Positions 12,812-23,529 of a stretch of 64,000 nt of DNA are shown piece after piece; positions within the stretch are counted from its first letter, which is position 1, and every line of letters starts with the position of its first letter. Source of the stretch: Chrysomallon squamiferum. Taxonomy: Eukaryota > Mollusca > Gastropoda > Neomphalida > Peltospiridae. The translations under genes and the position numbers were made by a program. The stretch lies in the NCBI GenBank assembly GCA_012295275.1, contig CM022677.1, positions 12,780,934 through 12,844,933 on the forward strand, written 5' to 3'. Under the pieces are notes generated by a model. The model saw only the letters and a list, made by a program, of their open reading frames with translations. It was not told the DNA's origin and did not search any database.

Positions 12812-12871
<60 letters not shown>
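12811..12871. repeat. (TTA)n microsatellite
   Basis: About 20 uninterrupted TTA units. The poly-Asn frame on the minus strand is repeat-derived. Confidence 0.95.
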
Positions 12872-12875
<4 letters not shown>

Positions 12876-13269
12876 CGCCGTCATTACCATCGGTGTACTT
12901 CTTATTTGTTTGCTTTTTATTAACTATTATTCGTACTTTTTTAGTGTTCAGAGGCATTATTACAATTTCTATTAATATCACCATCATAACGGCTTTGTTC
13001 CTAGCTTTTTTGGAGTAATTATAATTTTTCTTTAGCGCTTTTTATTAATTATTCCTCATACTTTCTGAGTCGGCGCATCACCTATTAAAATATATTATTG
13101 TAAGTTCTATTGATGTCGCCGTCGTTGACGTCGTAACGGCTTGTTACTAACGTTATTACAGAACTCCTCATTATTCCTTTTCTTTTTTTATTCACTGTCA
13201 TTCTATATGAAAATATATTATTATTGTTTATTAATGTCGTCGTCACTACCGTCGTAACAGTAACGTTTG

Positions 13270-14050
13270 CTTAAGAATTAAGGTTGCGGAATTGGGCAGG
13301 ATTAGGTCCAGAAGTTGGGCTAGGGTTCGGGTTTGGGTTGTTTAAAGTTTATTACGATTATTATAATAGAGTTAGTACTAGTGTTCCCTTTAGAATTAAG
13401 TTTAACGACTTCGTTAGGGTTATTTTTAGATCCCGGAAGCACGGGCTGTCAGACAGCTTGTGAAGGTACCAGAACCAAGTTAAAACGTTTAGAGAAAGCA
13501 CTATGGTGGATGGACGTAGGGCTAGAAGTTGGGCTAGGATTAGGGTTAGGGCTAGGGTTAGAGTTATGGTTAGTGTTAGGGTGAGGATTATTTAAAGTAT
13601 ATTATGTGTCTTATGATAATCTGCAAACTGTTTTATGATCAGCGTTAGTACTAGTGTTAGAATTAGAATTAAGTTTAACGAGTTCGTTAGGTCTAGGTTT
13701 AGAGTTAGCGCTAGAGTCTTAGGTAGGGTTAGGGTTATGGTTAATATTAGTTTTAGGATTAGGATGAGGCTTAGAGATGGTGTTAGCATCAGAATTAAGT
13801 TCAGCCCCTTTGTTTGCGTTACGTTTAGGATTAGTGTTAGGGTTAGGGCTTAGGGTTAGGGTTTGAGTTAGGGGTTGGGTTAGGGGTAGGGTTAGGGTCA
13901 GGAATATTTAACTTTTGTTATCAGTGATACGATAATGTGCAAAATAATTATAGAGTCACCATTAGGAGGAGCGTTAACGTACGAATCCAACTTGGGAAGG
14001 ATTAGGTTTAGAAGTTGTGCTAGGGTTAGGCTTAGGGGTAGGGTTACGCT
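13270..14050. repeat. Degenerate TTAGGG-like (telomere-type) repeat field
   Basis: GGGTTA, GGGCTA, AGGATTAGGG and related hexamers cluster at about 13,270-13,345, 13,527-13,590, 13,640-13,770, 13,825-13,910 and 14,000-14,050. The blocks are degenerate and separated by related GTTAG-rich sequence and by recurring segments such as AAGTTTAACGA. The animal telomere unit is TTAGGG, so this could be an old interstitial telomeric block, or a satellite of similar unit. The Gly-Leu frame at 13,333-13,584 is a by-product. Confidence 0.6.
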
Positions 14051-14189
14051 CATACCCTTGATGACCAGCTTCATCGTGTAATCGATTTTTCACGTAATGC
14101 CTGAGGCAAAATTAATTGGTATAGCGTATTGCGCTCGTGTTGGATGACACGATACCAAATGTTACACAATTGGTTTATTTTCTCCCATT

Positions 14190-15010
14190 GCCTCATCAAG
14201 AGATCAAGTTTGAGCTTCGACTGTCAAAAGAAATAACCACTACTCGACCATCTTGCTCTTGAGATAGAACAGCTCCCAAACTCTGAAAACCTGCATCAGT
14301 CTCATCAATGAAAGGTTTCTGGAAGTCAGAGTAGCCTAAGCTTGGAATTGTAGTCAGCTAAACTGTTGATGCATTGAAAGCATCGTCACAAGACTGATCC
14401 CAGCATTCCTGAAAAGCTTTTCGAGTTTCAGGAACCTTTCTGACAAGTTTTCCTTTCTTTTTCTTGCCACCACCTATCAGTGAATGCAGGGGTGCAGCTA
14501 TGTTGGTAAAACTCTTTTTGAACCTTCGATAGTAGCTGGTAAATCCAAGAAATGACCTCAGTTGTCTTGTTGGTATTTTCCACTGTTTGACACCTGAAAC
14601 CTTATCAGAAATACCCGTCTCTGAAACAACATGACCAAGATACCTAACCTCCTTTTTAAGCAAATGACACGTGTAGCCTACCAAATACCATTTCTAGCCT
14701 TTGGTCCATTTCGTCGAAGGTGCGTCCAGACACAAGAATGACTTCTAGGTATACTATCAGAGACTGAAGACTGTCTTCTCCCAGGCAAACCTGCATTAGC
14801 CATTAGACTACTCTGATTAAATAAACCCATGGATATCCTGGTATATTAAAAAAAAAAAAAAAAAGACGAACCAGCGCGAAATGCAGTCTTGGGAATGTCT
14901 TCCTCTTCCTCTTCACTGAAGAAATCCATGTGCTAGATCGATGGAAGAGAAATACTTGGCGCCTTTCAATGTCTCAAGTGCTTCATCTCACGCTGATCTT
15001 TGATATCGCG
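14190..15010 (-). pseudogene. Ty3-type retrotransposon pol remnant (reverse transcriptase to RNase H)
   Basis: Read right to left on the minus strand, the pieces follow pol order. Near 14,995-14,925 is GAKYFSSIDLAHGF, an early reverse-transcriptase motif. Near 14,910-14,870 is DIPKTAFRAG. Around 14,800-14,700 is the palm segment, where the catalytic YLDD-type box reads YLEV. The longest open stretch, 14,684-14,358, holds YLGHVVSETGI and LRSFLGFTSYYRRF. After a TAG near 14,359 the same frame runs into FIDETDAGFQSLGAVLSQEQ at the RNase H start. Frameshifts, stops and the altered catalytic box make it dead. A run of 17-18 A interrupts it at 14,847-14,864. Confidence 0.85.
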
Positions 15011-16440
15011 AATCCAGTCCTCCACGTTAAAGTCCGATCCCGGCTTACCTTGAAACTGCCCGATATGGTGCTCGCTCCTGTGTCACCAAACATTATTTGT
15101 GGCAGAATATGAGCAGAGGATTAACGTTATAATCTTTTAGACTCGTTATGTCTCGTACTTCTAATCGAATCTGAACGAATCTGATTCTCTTTGGCCTGCT
15201 CCCTAAACTGGGAATCGGGGTTTTGAAAATCTCGTCTAAGCTGTTCATAGCTGTCTAATCCTTCTTCCGTTTGCGACATCTTCCTTTGAAAACCATCTCA
15301 AAACTACAGCAACACTTTACTTAAAAATCGACTTAAAGATTTATGAAAAGCGTAAAATTTGATCTTACTAGACTTCAATGACTATAAAAGAGAAGATAAT
15401 TTGACATATCGTTTAACTGTCTGATGTGAACATGCTTTTAGTTATTTATTTCTCCAAAAGCTCCATATTAACTTATAAACTATTATTCACTGGAATATAA
15501 AATAATATTTTACACAATCCCAACTACAGGTAGACTGAAGAAATTTTTACTAATGGTTATAACATACATATACTGAACTTTACTGAATACTGAAAATAAA
15601 TGTAAATGTTCTTGGATCAATTTGGATCAATTTAGTAACCCTCTTCAGTTGGGAATCTCGTGTCGTCAACCATGTAGTCTCGCATAATCGTCAACATCAA
15701 ATTTTGTCTATGCCTGGTCACGTGAGCCCATTGGCCGTCTTTCACTTAATTTCTAAATGTCCGGGTTCAGTCCTAATTGCCTTAAAATCCCACTTCTGAC
15801 GCGAGAGTGTAACTGGGCGGTGAGGGGAAGCAAACGGATCTCTTAGCTAGCTGTACGTATAATATATATTCGTAATATATATGACTGTCTAAACAAAGGG
15901 CTTTAATATTAGGTAATTTCTGCTACAGCAGTGTTAACATTTACAATATGGTAACTGTGGCATCTCCAAGGAGGAGAAACAGATTCATAAAACAAATCAT
16001 AATAAAAATTCTAGAGTTGGAGAACAAAAAACATGAAGCCAGTACGAAAAAAACAAAAAGAACAGAAAACAAACAACACCAGTGTCGCCACCTTCTCTAG
16101 CAAGTGTTTCAGGTCCTGCAATGTCCAAGACCTAAGTGCAGTCTTTGCCTTAAATTCCAGGCTGCAATTGCCATATGTGGTAATGTCACATGACCGACCA
16201 TACAGTTGCCACTGCTAACGAAAGCTCCCAATAGGAGGCAGTCATCTTAATCTATCTTGTAGCACTTACTTTAAACCGATGAAGTTGTCCTCAAGTATTA
16301 ATAATACAGAGTTATGGTCATCAGCTTCTGATAGTGCTTCAAAAGCTGCCGCCTTTTCATGCACTGGAACGAATGCAATTCCAACTGACGGATCAGTAAA
16401 GCAAAATCTTCATCAGTATTGTAACGAACTGCTAGACTAA
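15011..16440. other. Left-flank sequence without a recognised gene
   Basis: This lies between the pol remnant and the LTR-like junction, where gag would be expected, but no open gag frame survives. 15,130-15,300 may still be decayed coding sequence. 16,033-16,218 has a short open frame with no recognised motif. Confidence 0.4.
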
Positions 16441-16441
16441 T

Positions 16442-16700
16442 GAGTTGAACTTGGCGCCAGATGAAAGAAGAATCCAGACACAGTTCAGTTCAGCTTTACA
16501 AGCGTGTTGTCTTCTTCCTTCACACTCGTAAGAAGTCACTGCACCACTGAGTTCCTTCTGTCGGACATACACATAGTTTTCGAACGCAAGTTTTGGATGA
16601 CCATACTCTGACGCTATGACCTTATATACTGTCTCATTCGTCTTAATTATTGATCAGTTGCCACATCAAAGGAATCTTTAGCATTTAATTAACCTGAATT
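16442..16700 (-). mobile_element. LTR-like end with TATA box and primer-binding-site-like motif
   Basis: On the minus strand a TATATAAG box lies at 16,628-16,621. About 160 bases downstream comes TGGCGCCAA (16,459-16,451), the type of motif used for tRNA priming just inside a 5' LTR. Orientation and position suit the pol remnant at 14,190-15,010. The upstream LTR limit is unclear, and no second LTR was found. In the right arm the TATA equivalent has decayed to TACATAAG, and the copy stops before the priming motif. Confidence 0.35.
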
Positions 16701-17376
16701 AGTAATTAGCTGACTGTCGTTAGCTTTGGTGTTAGATGATTTTTAATAATGTTTCAGCAGACGTTTTAGCAGATCAAAGTAATCCAAATGCCTCTGATCA
16801 AGTTCAATTAGTAATTAGCTGACTCTAGGTAGCTTTGACGAATTTATTGCAATTTTGCTTAAAAATAACTTTGAAAGGTATATTTGAAGAAAAATGGGGG
16901 CAATTGTGCTTAGGGGCAGTGTCCAGGGGGCAATTGACCTGATACCATAAAAAAAGCTGTTCATGAATGTAAATGAACTTGCTTTAGCAATTCTGATAAT
17001 GATCAATGACTTGACTATGGTAATTAGTGTTATTAAACAGTTTTATAAACACAAGAATCTTTGTTTTGGGGAAACATTCAAATTTTAATAATTGTTTTCA
17101 TTTGTTTAGATATTCTGAATAAATATCCCAAAACATCCATGTTTGAAGCTTGTTGACAACGGTGAACAAATCATGAATGTGCTAGGAGACTTGTTACCAT
17201 TGAGAAAGTAAAACATTACTCAGTAAGGAAACATTATTATTATCATTTCTATTTTTTGTTACGTTCACTTTAGCTGATGCCAAACGCAATCTCTTTTTCT
17301 AAAATCTTATATCTAGTACAAATTAATGCTAAATGCAAGCTTAATCTAAGAAAGCTGAATGCAAAAGTAAACTTGT

Positions 17377-17382
17377 TTTATT
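17377..17382 (-). terminator. AATAAA polyadenylation signal of the secreted orphan gene
   Basis: AATAAA on the minus strand about 145 bases past the stop codon at 17,525. The right-arm copy keeps it at 55,091-55,096. Confidence 0.55.
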
Positions 17383-17524
17383 TCAGCATAGAAATTGTTT
17401 CACACATAAGATTGTGAACTGGAAATCTGAAACTTAATATAATTATAATCATAAGCGCTAACAGGTTTTACATGTGAACTGTCATGTTATTTAAAACTGA
17501 CTGATTAGCTGACAACAATACTGA

Positions 17525-19333
17525 TTAGCGCGTGCGCAATAACACCAGATGGATATCCGGACTGAGAGTCAGATGTTTGGATTCGCATCTTCTGAAAAGT
17601 GTAAACGTTTTTCCATGTACACCATTCAGGTTCTCCATGACGCCGAACACGCTGGAGCTGTCCACCATGATGCTGTCGCTGTCTGTGTTGCCCTCGTCGA
17701 CGTACATTGATCGGAATGTGGCAAATGGAAATCCCTTACTGGACTGTTTAAATATGAGATCAGAAACAACGAGTTCCGTTCTGTCCACTTTCGAAATCAA
17801 CGTCAGCTTTGCTTTTTCTCCATTTCTGTAAAGAATCTTCAGCTCTCGTTTATCGACGTCGATATCCACTTGATCAATGGGAGCAGCAGGTCTGATCAGG
17901 TCAACATCAGATGTTCCAACCACAACTGATGTTCCAAACGGAATCCAGTCTAATCCTGCAGGAGGGAGGGGCAGCAGGCGTACGTTTCCATCTTGATAGA
18001 TAACAAGTGTCTCACTGTAACCCTCTGACCAAGGAACTGGAAGAATTATTTTAAAATAGTCTACTTTTCTATAAAGTTTGTCAGTATTTTTTACATATAC
18101 TTTCATGGTTTCCGGATTTCTCCACCAAAAGTCTATATCAACACCTATAACAGTGAACTCGTTACTGGTGTATATAGGAAAATATTTTTCAGGTTTCATA
18201 GGTTTTCTTTCCAATTTTATTTCTTCGATACAAATGGAAAATACATCCTGTGCGGATAATGAAATTTTGATCAGATTTACGTTGTGTTCGATCCAAGAAA
18301 GGTTTGGGATTTGCCAATCGACGTCAGTTTTCCCGGGTTGTAAACCAGTTTCTTTGAGCGCAATTAAATTTTTGTTTCTGTCTCTGTATGAAACCTGTAT
18401 TTTTACAAATGAGGTCACTGGTTTGATTTTTAGACTGAAGACTGACCCAATATCAGCATCTATGTAACCTTCTGATCTTCCTTTTAACATGAATGAAATT
18501 TCAATTACGGCTATTTTCGATGTGCTAGGTCCTGGATACACTTTCATAGTTGCCGAATTTGAAAATAAATGATTATTTATTTTATTCAAACAGAGGTGGG
18601 TAAAACTCCAGTAGAGAGGAGACAAAGCAACACAGTCAGTATTATTTGGTTCTCTTCTGTTTACAAAAGCTTTATACACTGGTAGAGTAGCTATTAGTTT
18701 GTACTGTTTCACGCTGTCGAGGTATACTGCTATTTTGACGTTGTCCTCTTCCGCACATTTAGATGGGTAACTTTTCTGTCTAAGTTTAGCTTTTTTGTCG
18801 ACATTAATTCGAGACGAAGAGTTCAGATGGGGCAGATCATTCGTACAGTGAAGTTTACACTGCAGCATGTCCTGCGCGAGACTGCTGTCATCAATATCTA
18901 GACTGACTGTGTTCAGTTCCACTCCATCAGATCCGTGAACCTGGATCTTTAAAATATACCAACCTCTTTCCAGAATTACTGATCCTTTCATCTCGGTACT
19001 GGAATGAAAAACATTCCAGTTATTTCCAGCTGTTTCTGGTGATATGGTGACAATGGATCCCATTTTCTTCTGGTTTAAAACTGCTGTGATGACTTCGGGA
19101 TCGTTGCCATTGGAGTATCGTAAACTGGAGATTTTTACCGTGCTTGTTTTCTTCAGACAGAAGTAAAAATTAATGATTTCGTAGCCTGTTAAAAACACTA
19201 CCTTCTTTGACAAAGCGTTTGATCGAAAATGTATTAGGTGTTTATCTCGAACCTCGGAGGCTGGTAATGGGTGAATGTTGCCCAGACATAATCTGCAGAA
19301 CGCTAAAAGTAGAACGGTCTTCACAACATACAT
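17525..19333 (-). CDS. Secreted orphan protein, single exon, 602 residues
   Basis: One uninterrupted frame from ATG to TAG. Residues 1-18 (MYVVKTVLLLAFCRLCLG) form a typical signal peptide, so the product is probably secreted. No transmembrane segment is visible after it. Residues about 265-385 alternate beta-strand-like hydrophobic stretches with a conserved-looking YRDRNKNLI and WIEHN, resembling a galactose-binding-like beta-sandwich. Residues 400-550 form a second probable beta-rich region with LLPLPPAGLDWIPFG and PFATFRSMYVDEG. I cannot name the family. The copy at 53,531-54,903 differs at about a dozen of some 457 shared residues, so most changes have not broken the frame. One extra C near the end relative to that copy extends this protein by about 15 codons. 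A compact promoter lies upstream and an AATAAA downstream. Confidence 0.85.
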   Translation of the reverse strand: MYVVKTVLLLAFCRLCLGNIHPLPASEVRDKHLIHFRSNALSKKVVFLTGYEIINFYFCLKKTSTVKISSLRYSNGNDPEVITAVLNQKKMGSIVTISPETAGNNWNVFHSSTEMKGSVILERGWYILKIQVHGSDGVELNTVSLDIDDSSLAQDMLQCKLHCTNDLPHLNSSSRINVDKKAKLRQKSYPSKCAEEDNVKIAVYLDSVKQYKLIATLPVYKAFVNRREPNNTDCVALSPLYWSFTHLCLNKINNHLFSNSATMKVYPGPSTSKIAVIEISFMLKGRSEGYIDADIGSVFSLKIKPVTSFVKIQVSYRDRNKNLIALKETGLQPGKTDVDWQIPNLSWIEHNVNLIKISLSAQDVFSICIEEIKLERKPMKPEKYFPIYTSNEFTVIGVDIDFWWRNPETMKVYVKNTDKLYRKVDYFKIILPVPWSEGYSETLVIYQDGNVRLLPLPPAGLDWIPFGTSVVVGTSDVDLIRPAAPIDQVDIDVDKRELKILYRNGEKAKLTLISKVDRTELVVSDLIFKQSSKGFPFATFRSMYVDEGNTDSDSIMVDSSSVFGVMENLNGVHGKTFTLFRRCESKHLTLSPDIHLVLLRTR

Positions 19334-19414
19334 TTTTCCAAAGTTTCAAAACTGGTTACGTATGATTCTTAGATAAGAAGACACAACAGGGCCCGGCTGC
19401 TGTAGCTCAGCTGG

Positions 19415-19434
19415 TTTATACACGTGTGACGTCA
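19415..19434 (-). promoter_or_regulatory. CRE-E-box-TATA core promoter of the secreted orphan gene
   Basis: On the minus strand three elements lie end to end: TGACGTCA (19,434-19,427), CACGTG (19,426-19,421) and TATAAA (19,420-19,415). A start about 30 bases downstream would leave a 5' UTR of roughly 55 bases before the ATG at 19,333. This would suit control by CREB/ATF and bHLH factors, which is inferred from the motifs only. The right-arm copy lacks the whole segment. Confidence 0.6.
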
Positions 19435-19499
19435 CTGTACTAATCGGTCTCCAGTCAGCGTTATGACTCAGTCGTTCAAAGAACTACTCTGAAAAATCG

Positions 19500-19609
19500 T
19501 AATTTAATGTCAGCTGTTAACCTTGGTTATATTTAGTTTTATAAACTAAATTTTATAATTAAATCCTTTAGCATAATAATATATACATACATAATATTAC
19601 AGACACCAA

Positions 19610-19641
<32 letters not shown>

Positions 19642-21281
19642 ACACACATACACATACACGCACACTCACATATATACTGGACAGGCTACAAACATAAACA
19701 GTCTCCCAGACAGATTATATACATAAATATACATACACGGGCACATGAACAAAAACATACACATACCCCACTTTCATTCATATAGTCATAAAATACACAA
19801 TCCCATATGTGCTATTATTGTAATATGGAAACTTAAAAACATATACGCAGTCATGTTTTAAACTTGTCACGTACTCATTCACATAGACAGACATATACAC
19901 ACCAGCAATAACTTATCTTCACACATGATACATACACACAATATGCAAACACAGACTAACTCATATATGTACATTCAGACACACACACACACACACATCT
20001 TCATTTTCTCTCAAATTAAGCCACATTTGTACCAAGTGCTTAATTTTCATCAGTTTTAACAGTATCTACTTAACAAGGTAAGCAAGCTATCAAAAGTGCA
20101 TTTTTTCTTCTCCTTAATTCCACAATTTGCCAATATCTACTACTGATTTTGCTTTTTCTTTATAACAATTTAGCATTTTACAAGTCTGAATTCACTGTTA
20201 ATTACAAAGTGAATCAAAATCTAACTGAAAGAATAAAAATATAAATTATAACATAAACTAATCGTAAGAAAGGATATAAAAAAAAAAACCAAAACCAATA
20301 GTAATCTGTACACGTCATGGATTAGCAATAAAAACTATGTAAAAAAAAAATATATATATACTATAAGAAAAAACTATTTTGTGTACAAAAGTTTCATTTC
20401 TTTTTTTAGTATTTAAACAAATTTCTGTTTATTTAAACAAAATTGTATCACCTCACATCAACTCCTGTAAACAAACACAAACACACACACACATGACAAC
20501 AACACCAACAACTGAAAGAAAAAGCATATTAAAAATAATTATTTTTCTTGTACAAACATACATTTGATAGCCATACAGAAAAATTAACTATAATCTAAAC
20601 TAAAATTATAATCTCTTTCAAATATTTATAATTTTTTATTATTAAACAATTATACAACTATTATTATACATCATGGAGGATTTATAATGATTTTTCTAAA
20701 TCACTGTTACATATGTAAATATATATAATCTTGATAGAGAATTATGCAAAATATTTATTAAGTAAAAAAAAAAAATAAATAAATAAAACTTTTTCCAGCA
20801 CTAAATAAAACTTGGTTTTGGTACATTGTGCTATTTTCGGTAACTCGATATATTATATTATATATTTGTTTTGTTTTTACATATACATACGTCTGGTTTA
20901 GACAAGTGTCCTGTGTACCCAGTTTCATGTGATAAATAGTAAAAAGTATACAATTACTATACCCTGCTAAACTAATAAATATTTCTCAAGCAAAATATAT
21001 AGACAAAGCATTTTAAATATATGGCAACATAAATTTTGTAAAAAAAAAATAATATGGTTACAAATATTGGCGCAAAAAAAAAAAATAATAATAATAAAAA
21101 AAAAAATAAATAAATAAATAAATAGAGGCAATTATAAAAAAAAAAAAAAAAAAAAAAAATCAAGAGAAATAAAACAGAGCAAGATTATTTTTTATTTGTT
21201 CTTGCAGATAGTCCTGCAGTTTATATCATAGATTATATTGATGTATTATTATAATCAGCCTGTCAGAATAATGGAATGTTA

Positions 21282-21330
<49 letters not shown>

Positions 21331-21840
21331 AAAATATACTCTTAAAGCTTCCAGGATTAATAGATAAAAAAAATAAAACAAATGTCTGTCATGGAAATAG
21401 TGACTCCACGGTTATGAATTAAATTAAATAAAGTCCTGTAGGAAATACTAGGTAAATGAAATAATGTTTGATTAAAGGCACTAAACAGAATGATCAGTAT
21501 GAAACATAATAATTAGTAATTCAGAGGTTTGTATACAGTTGAACTTGCATAATCAATGATTCTTATGTATTTATATTTTTATTTTTAACTTTAGGTAAAT
21601 GTATATGAGAGAGAGAGTTATATTTTGACATAAGGAAAACAATGATTAGTAAAAAAAAAAACTAGTATGTGCACAAAACCAAACACTTTTATAATATTAT
21701 TTTCAGTATAATTTAAAATATTTATATATAAATATAGTTTATTAACAAAACCAAGAATTTAGTGTTTAATATACACATCATTACAAACAAATTATATGAT
21801 CAACATCTATTGTAGCAGATAGATCACATTAGACAATCTA
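19500..21840. other. Upstream non-coding part of the left arm
   Basis: CA-rich repeats (19,609-19,670 and 19,978-19,998), a GT run (21,283-21,328) and A-rich runs (21,018-21,160). The piece 18,942-20,929, of which this is the distal part, is absent from the right arm. No coding frame is supported. Confidence 0.6.
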
Positions 21841-22112
21841 CTGATATATACTGTAGCTCAAAATATTCGGACTCTCTTTTTGCGATGGATTCTCAAAACC
21901 TTTATGAAAATAGCAGATACTCCAGGAAGAGGGAGACAAGGATCCTGTATCACATACATGGTGAAGAAACTCTTACCTTATTAAATTATCAGTTTCAGCA
22001 GATAAAGTGATTTTAAAAGATTTTAAGAACGCGAGCTCCCTTCAGTTTGTTTACGAAACTTCCAGCTACTTTGTGTAGGAACGCCAGTCGCACTGTCTTC
22101 ACAGCGCTTAAT

Positions 22113-22120
22113 TGACGTCA
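22113..22120. promoter_or_regulatory. CRE palindrome conserved in both arms
   Basis: TGACGTCA here is retained at 52,385-52,392 in the right arm. The nearby sequence is less AT-rich than its surroundings. It may mark an old promoter or enhancer, but no gene start is evident next to it. Confidence 0.3.
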
Positions 22121-22572
22121 CAAAATTGACAAAAAAAAAAAAATAAAAAAAAAAAAATGAAACGTCGGACCCGATTCAAATGTTGTTCCACAAAAAGTTT
22201 TGCCTCAGCAGGATCAGTTATGAGCGATTTCTTTTCTCTTCTTTTCTTTTTATTGCAAATAATCAATTTTATTGACCTAATTCAAACAAAGATTCACATT
22301 TTAATATTTTGAACACGACGTCAGGTGCCCTGAATCATTAGTTTAACCATCTGACTGGTTAAACAATGTAGATGTATTTATTTAATTACTTATTGAATTA
22401 TTAATTTAAAAACAGAATAACTTAAATATTATTTTCTAAAGAGATACTGTATTTTTTTGTTGTCTTATTATCTTTGCTAACAATAAAAATTTTGAGCTGA
22501 TATTATTATTGTAAAAATATAGTCTAATCACATTTTATATTTCTGTTTCACTTGTTCATATATTTTCTCTTT

Positions 22573-22579
<7 letters not shown>

Positions 22580-22639
<60 letters not shown>
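22580..22639. repeat. (CT)n microsatellite, left arm
   Basis: CT run of about 60 bp. Its partner is the GA run at 51,878-51,937 in the right arm. Confidence 0.95.
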
Positions 22640-22642
<3 letters not shown>

Positions 22643-22749
22643 CTTTCAAAAAACAACAACATAAAATTCTATGACTATCTGTTTTAGTAATTTTTCTTGT
22701 TAATTGAAAGATTATATTTATTTCAGGCAGCTGAGTTTTACTACCAGAT

Positions 22750-23311
22750 TTTGAATATACACTTGTTATTCAGATGTTATAATTACAAATGTTAATATTT
22801 TTTTTAAAAATGTTATTTTTTTCTATTTCTGTTGTTGCCTCGTTATTCATTATTAATGCAGTTTTAAGATAAATTTGAATGAACTGTTACGAATGCAATA
22901 AACATCTCTTCTAAAAACACATTTGTATTTCAGTGTGATAGAAGAATCTTCCACTTGTAAATGTCCCTTGCTGTGTCTTTTGTATCTTAAGCCTGGGAAC
23001 TGCGGAATTAATTATCACTAAAGAGTTCTTGTTTTGCAGAATGATCTGGCGACAGACGTCTAGCGGCAAGGTTCAACACGTTGTCAAATAACGCGAGTTC
23101 CTTTTCTTTCTTATAAAAGCCCGGACATTTTTTTTTTTTTTAAGGATACGACAGACACGCCCGCTGGCCTGTCAGAAAGTGTGGCTGTCGTAGACGTGCC
23201 TCACAACAGCTCGCTCTGATTAGCAAGTCAAATTTTTCCATTTGCATTTGTTCAGGCAGAGCGAGTTGTGTTTTCTTTACCAACGAAATTACTGTTCGGG
23301 ATAGCAGTTGA

Positions 23312-23378
<67 letters not shown>

Positions 23379-23395
23379 TTTGCTATCTTTTATTG
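22750..23395. other. Segment present only in the left arm
   Basis: At 51,735-51,810 the right arm joins the sequence flanking this segment directly: the GGCAGCTGAGTTTTACTACC edge is followed at once by the TTTTTTCTTTTTCATAATTT edge. About 645 bp were therefore inserted in the left arm or lost from the right. No clear target-site duplication is visible. It holds a second CT run (23,319-23,372) and the terminal-exon copy at 23,154-23,218. Confidence 0.65.
23154..23218 (+). CDS. Short terminal exon copy, paralogous to 9,875-9,939
   Basis: A GATACGACAG acceptor is followed by 65 bases ending HNSSL and TGA, alignable without gaps to the minus-strand exon at 9,875-9,939. A TTATAAAAG motif lies about 40 bases before it. 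No upstream exon could be joined with confidence. It lies in the left-arm-only segment, so it has no right-arm partner. Confidence 0.35.
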
Positions 23396-23529
23396 TTATT
23401 TTTTCTTTTTCATAATTTAAAAAACAAAAAAAAAAACCCCAATTAATTTCTCTTATATTTCTACTATTTTAAAGCATTATTGTCCTGGGTTGTATTTTTA
23501 TACGTGTTTCATTGAGCAGGCTGTTGCGC

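Noticed and set aside
12796-12987. Poly-Asn protein on the minus strand
   Set aside because: It is the TTA microsatellite read in reverse.
13333-13584. Gly-Leu repeat protein
   Set aside because: It derives from telomere-like GGGTTA/GGGCTA hexamers.
19395-19420. tRNA-like A box (TAGCTCAGCTGG) upstream of the orphan gene
   Set aside because: No matching B box or cloverleaf follows; the segment fits better as a 5' UTR and promoter.
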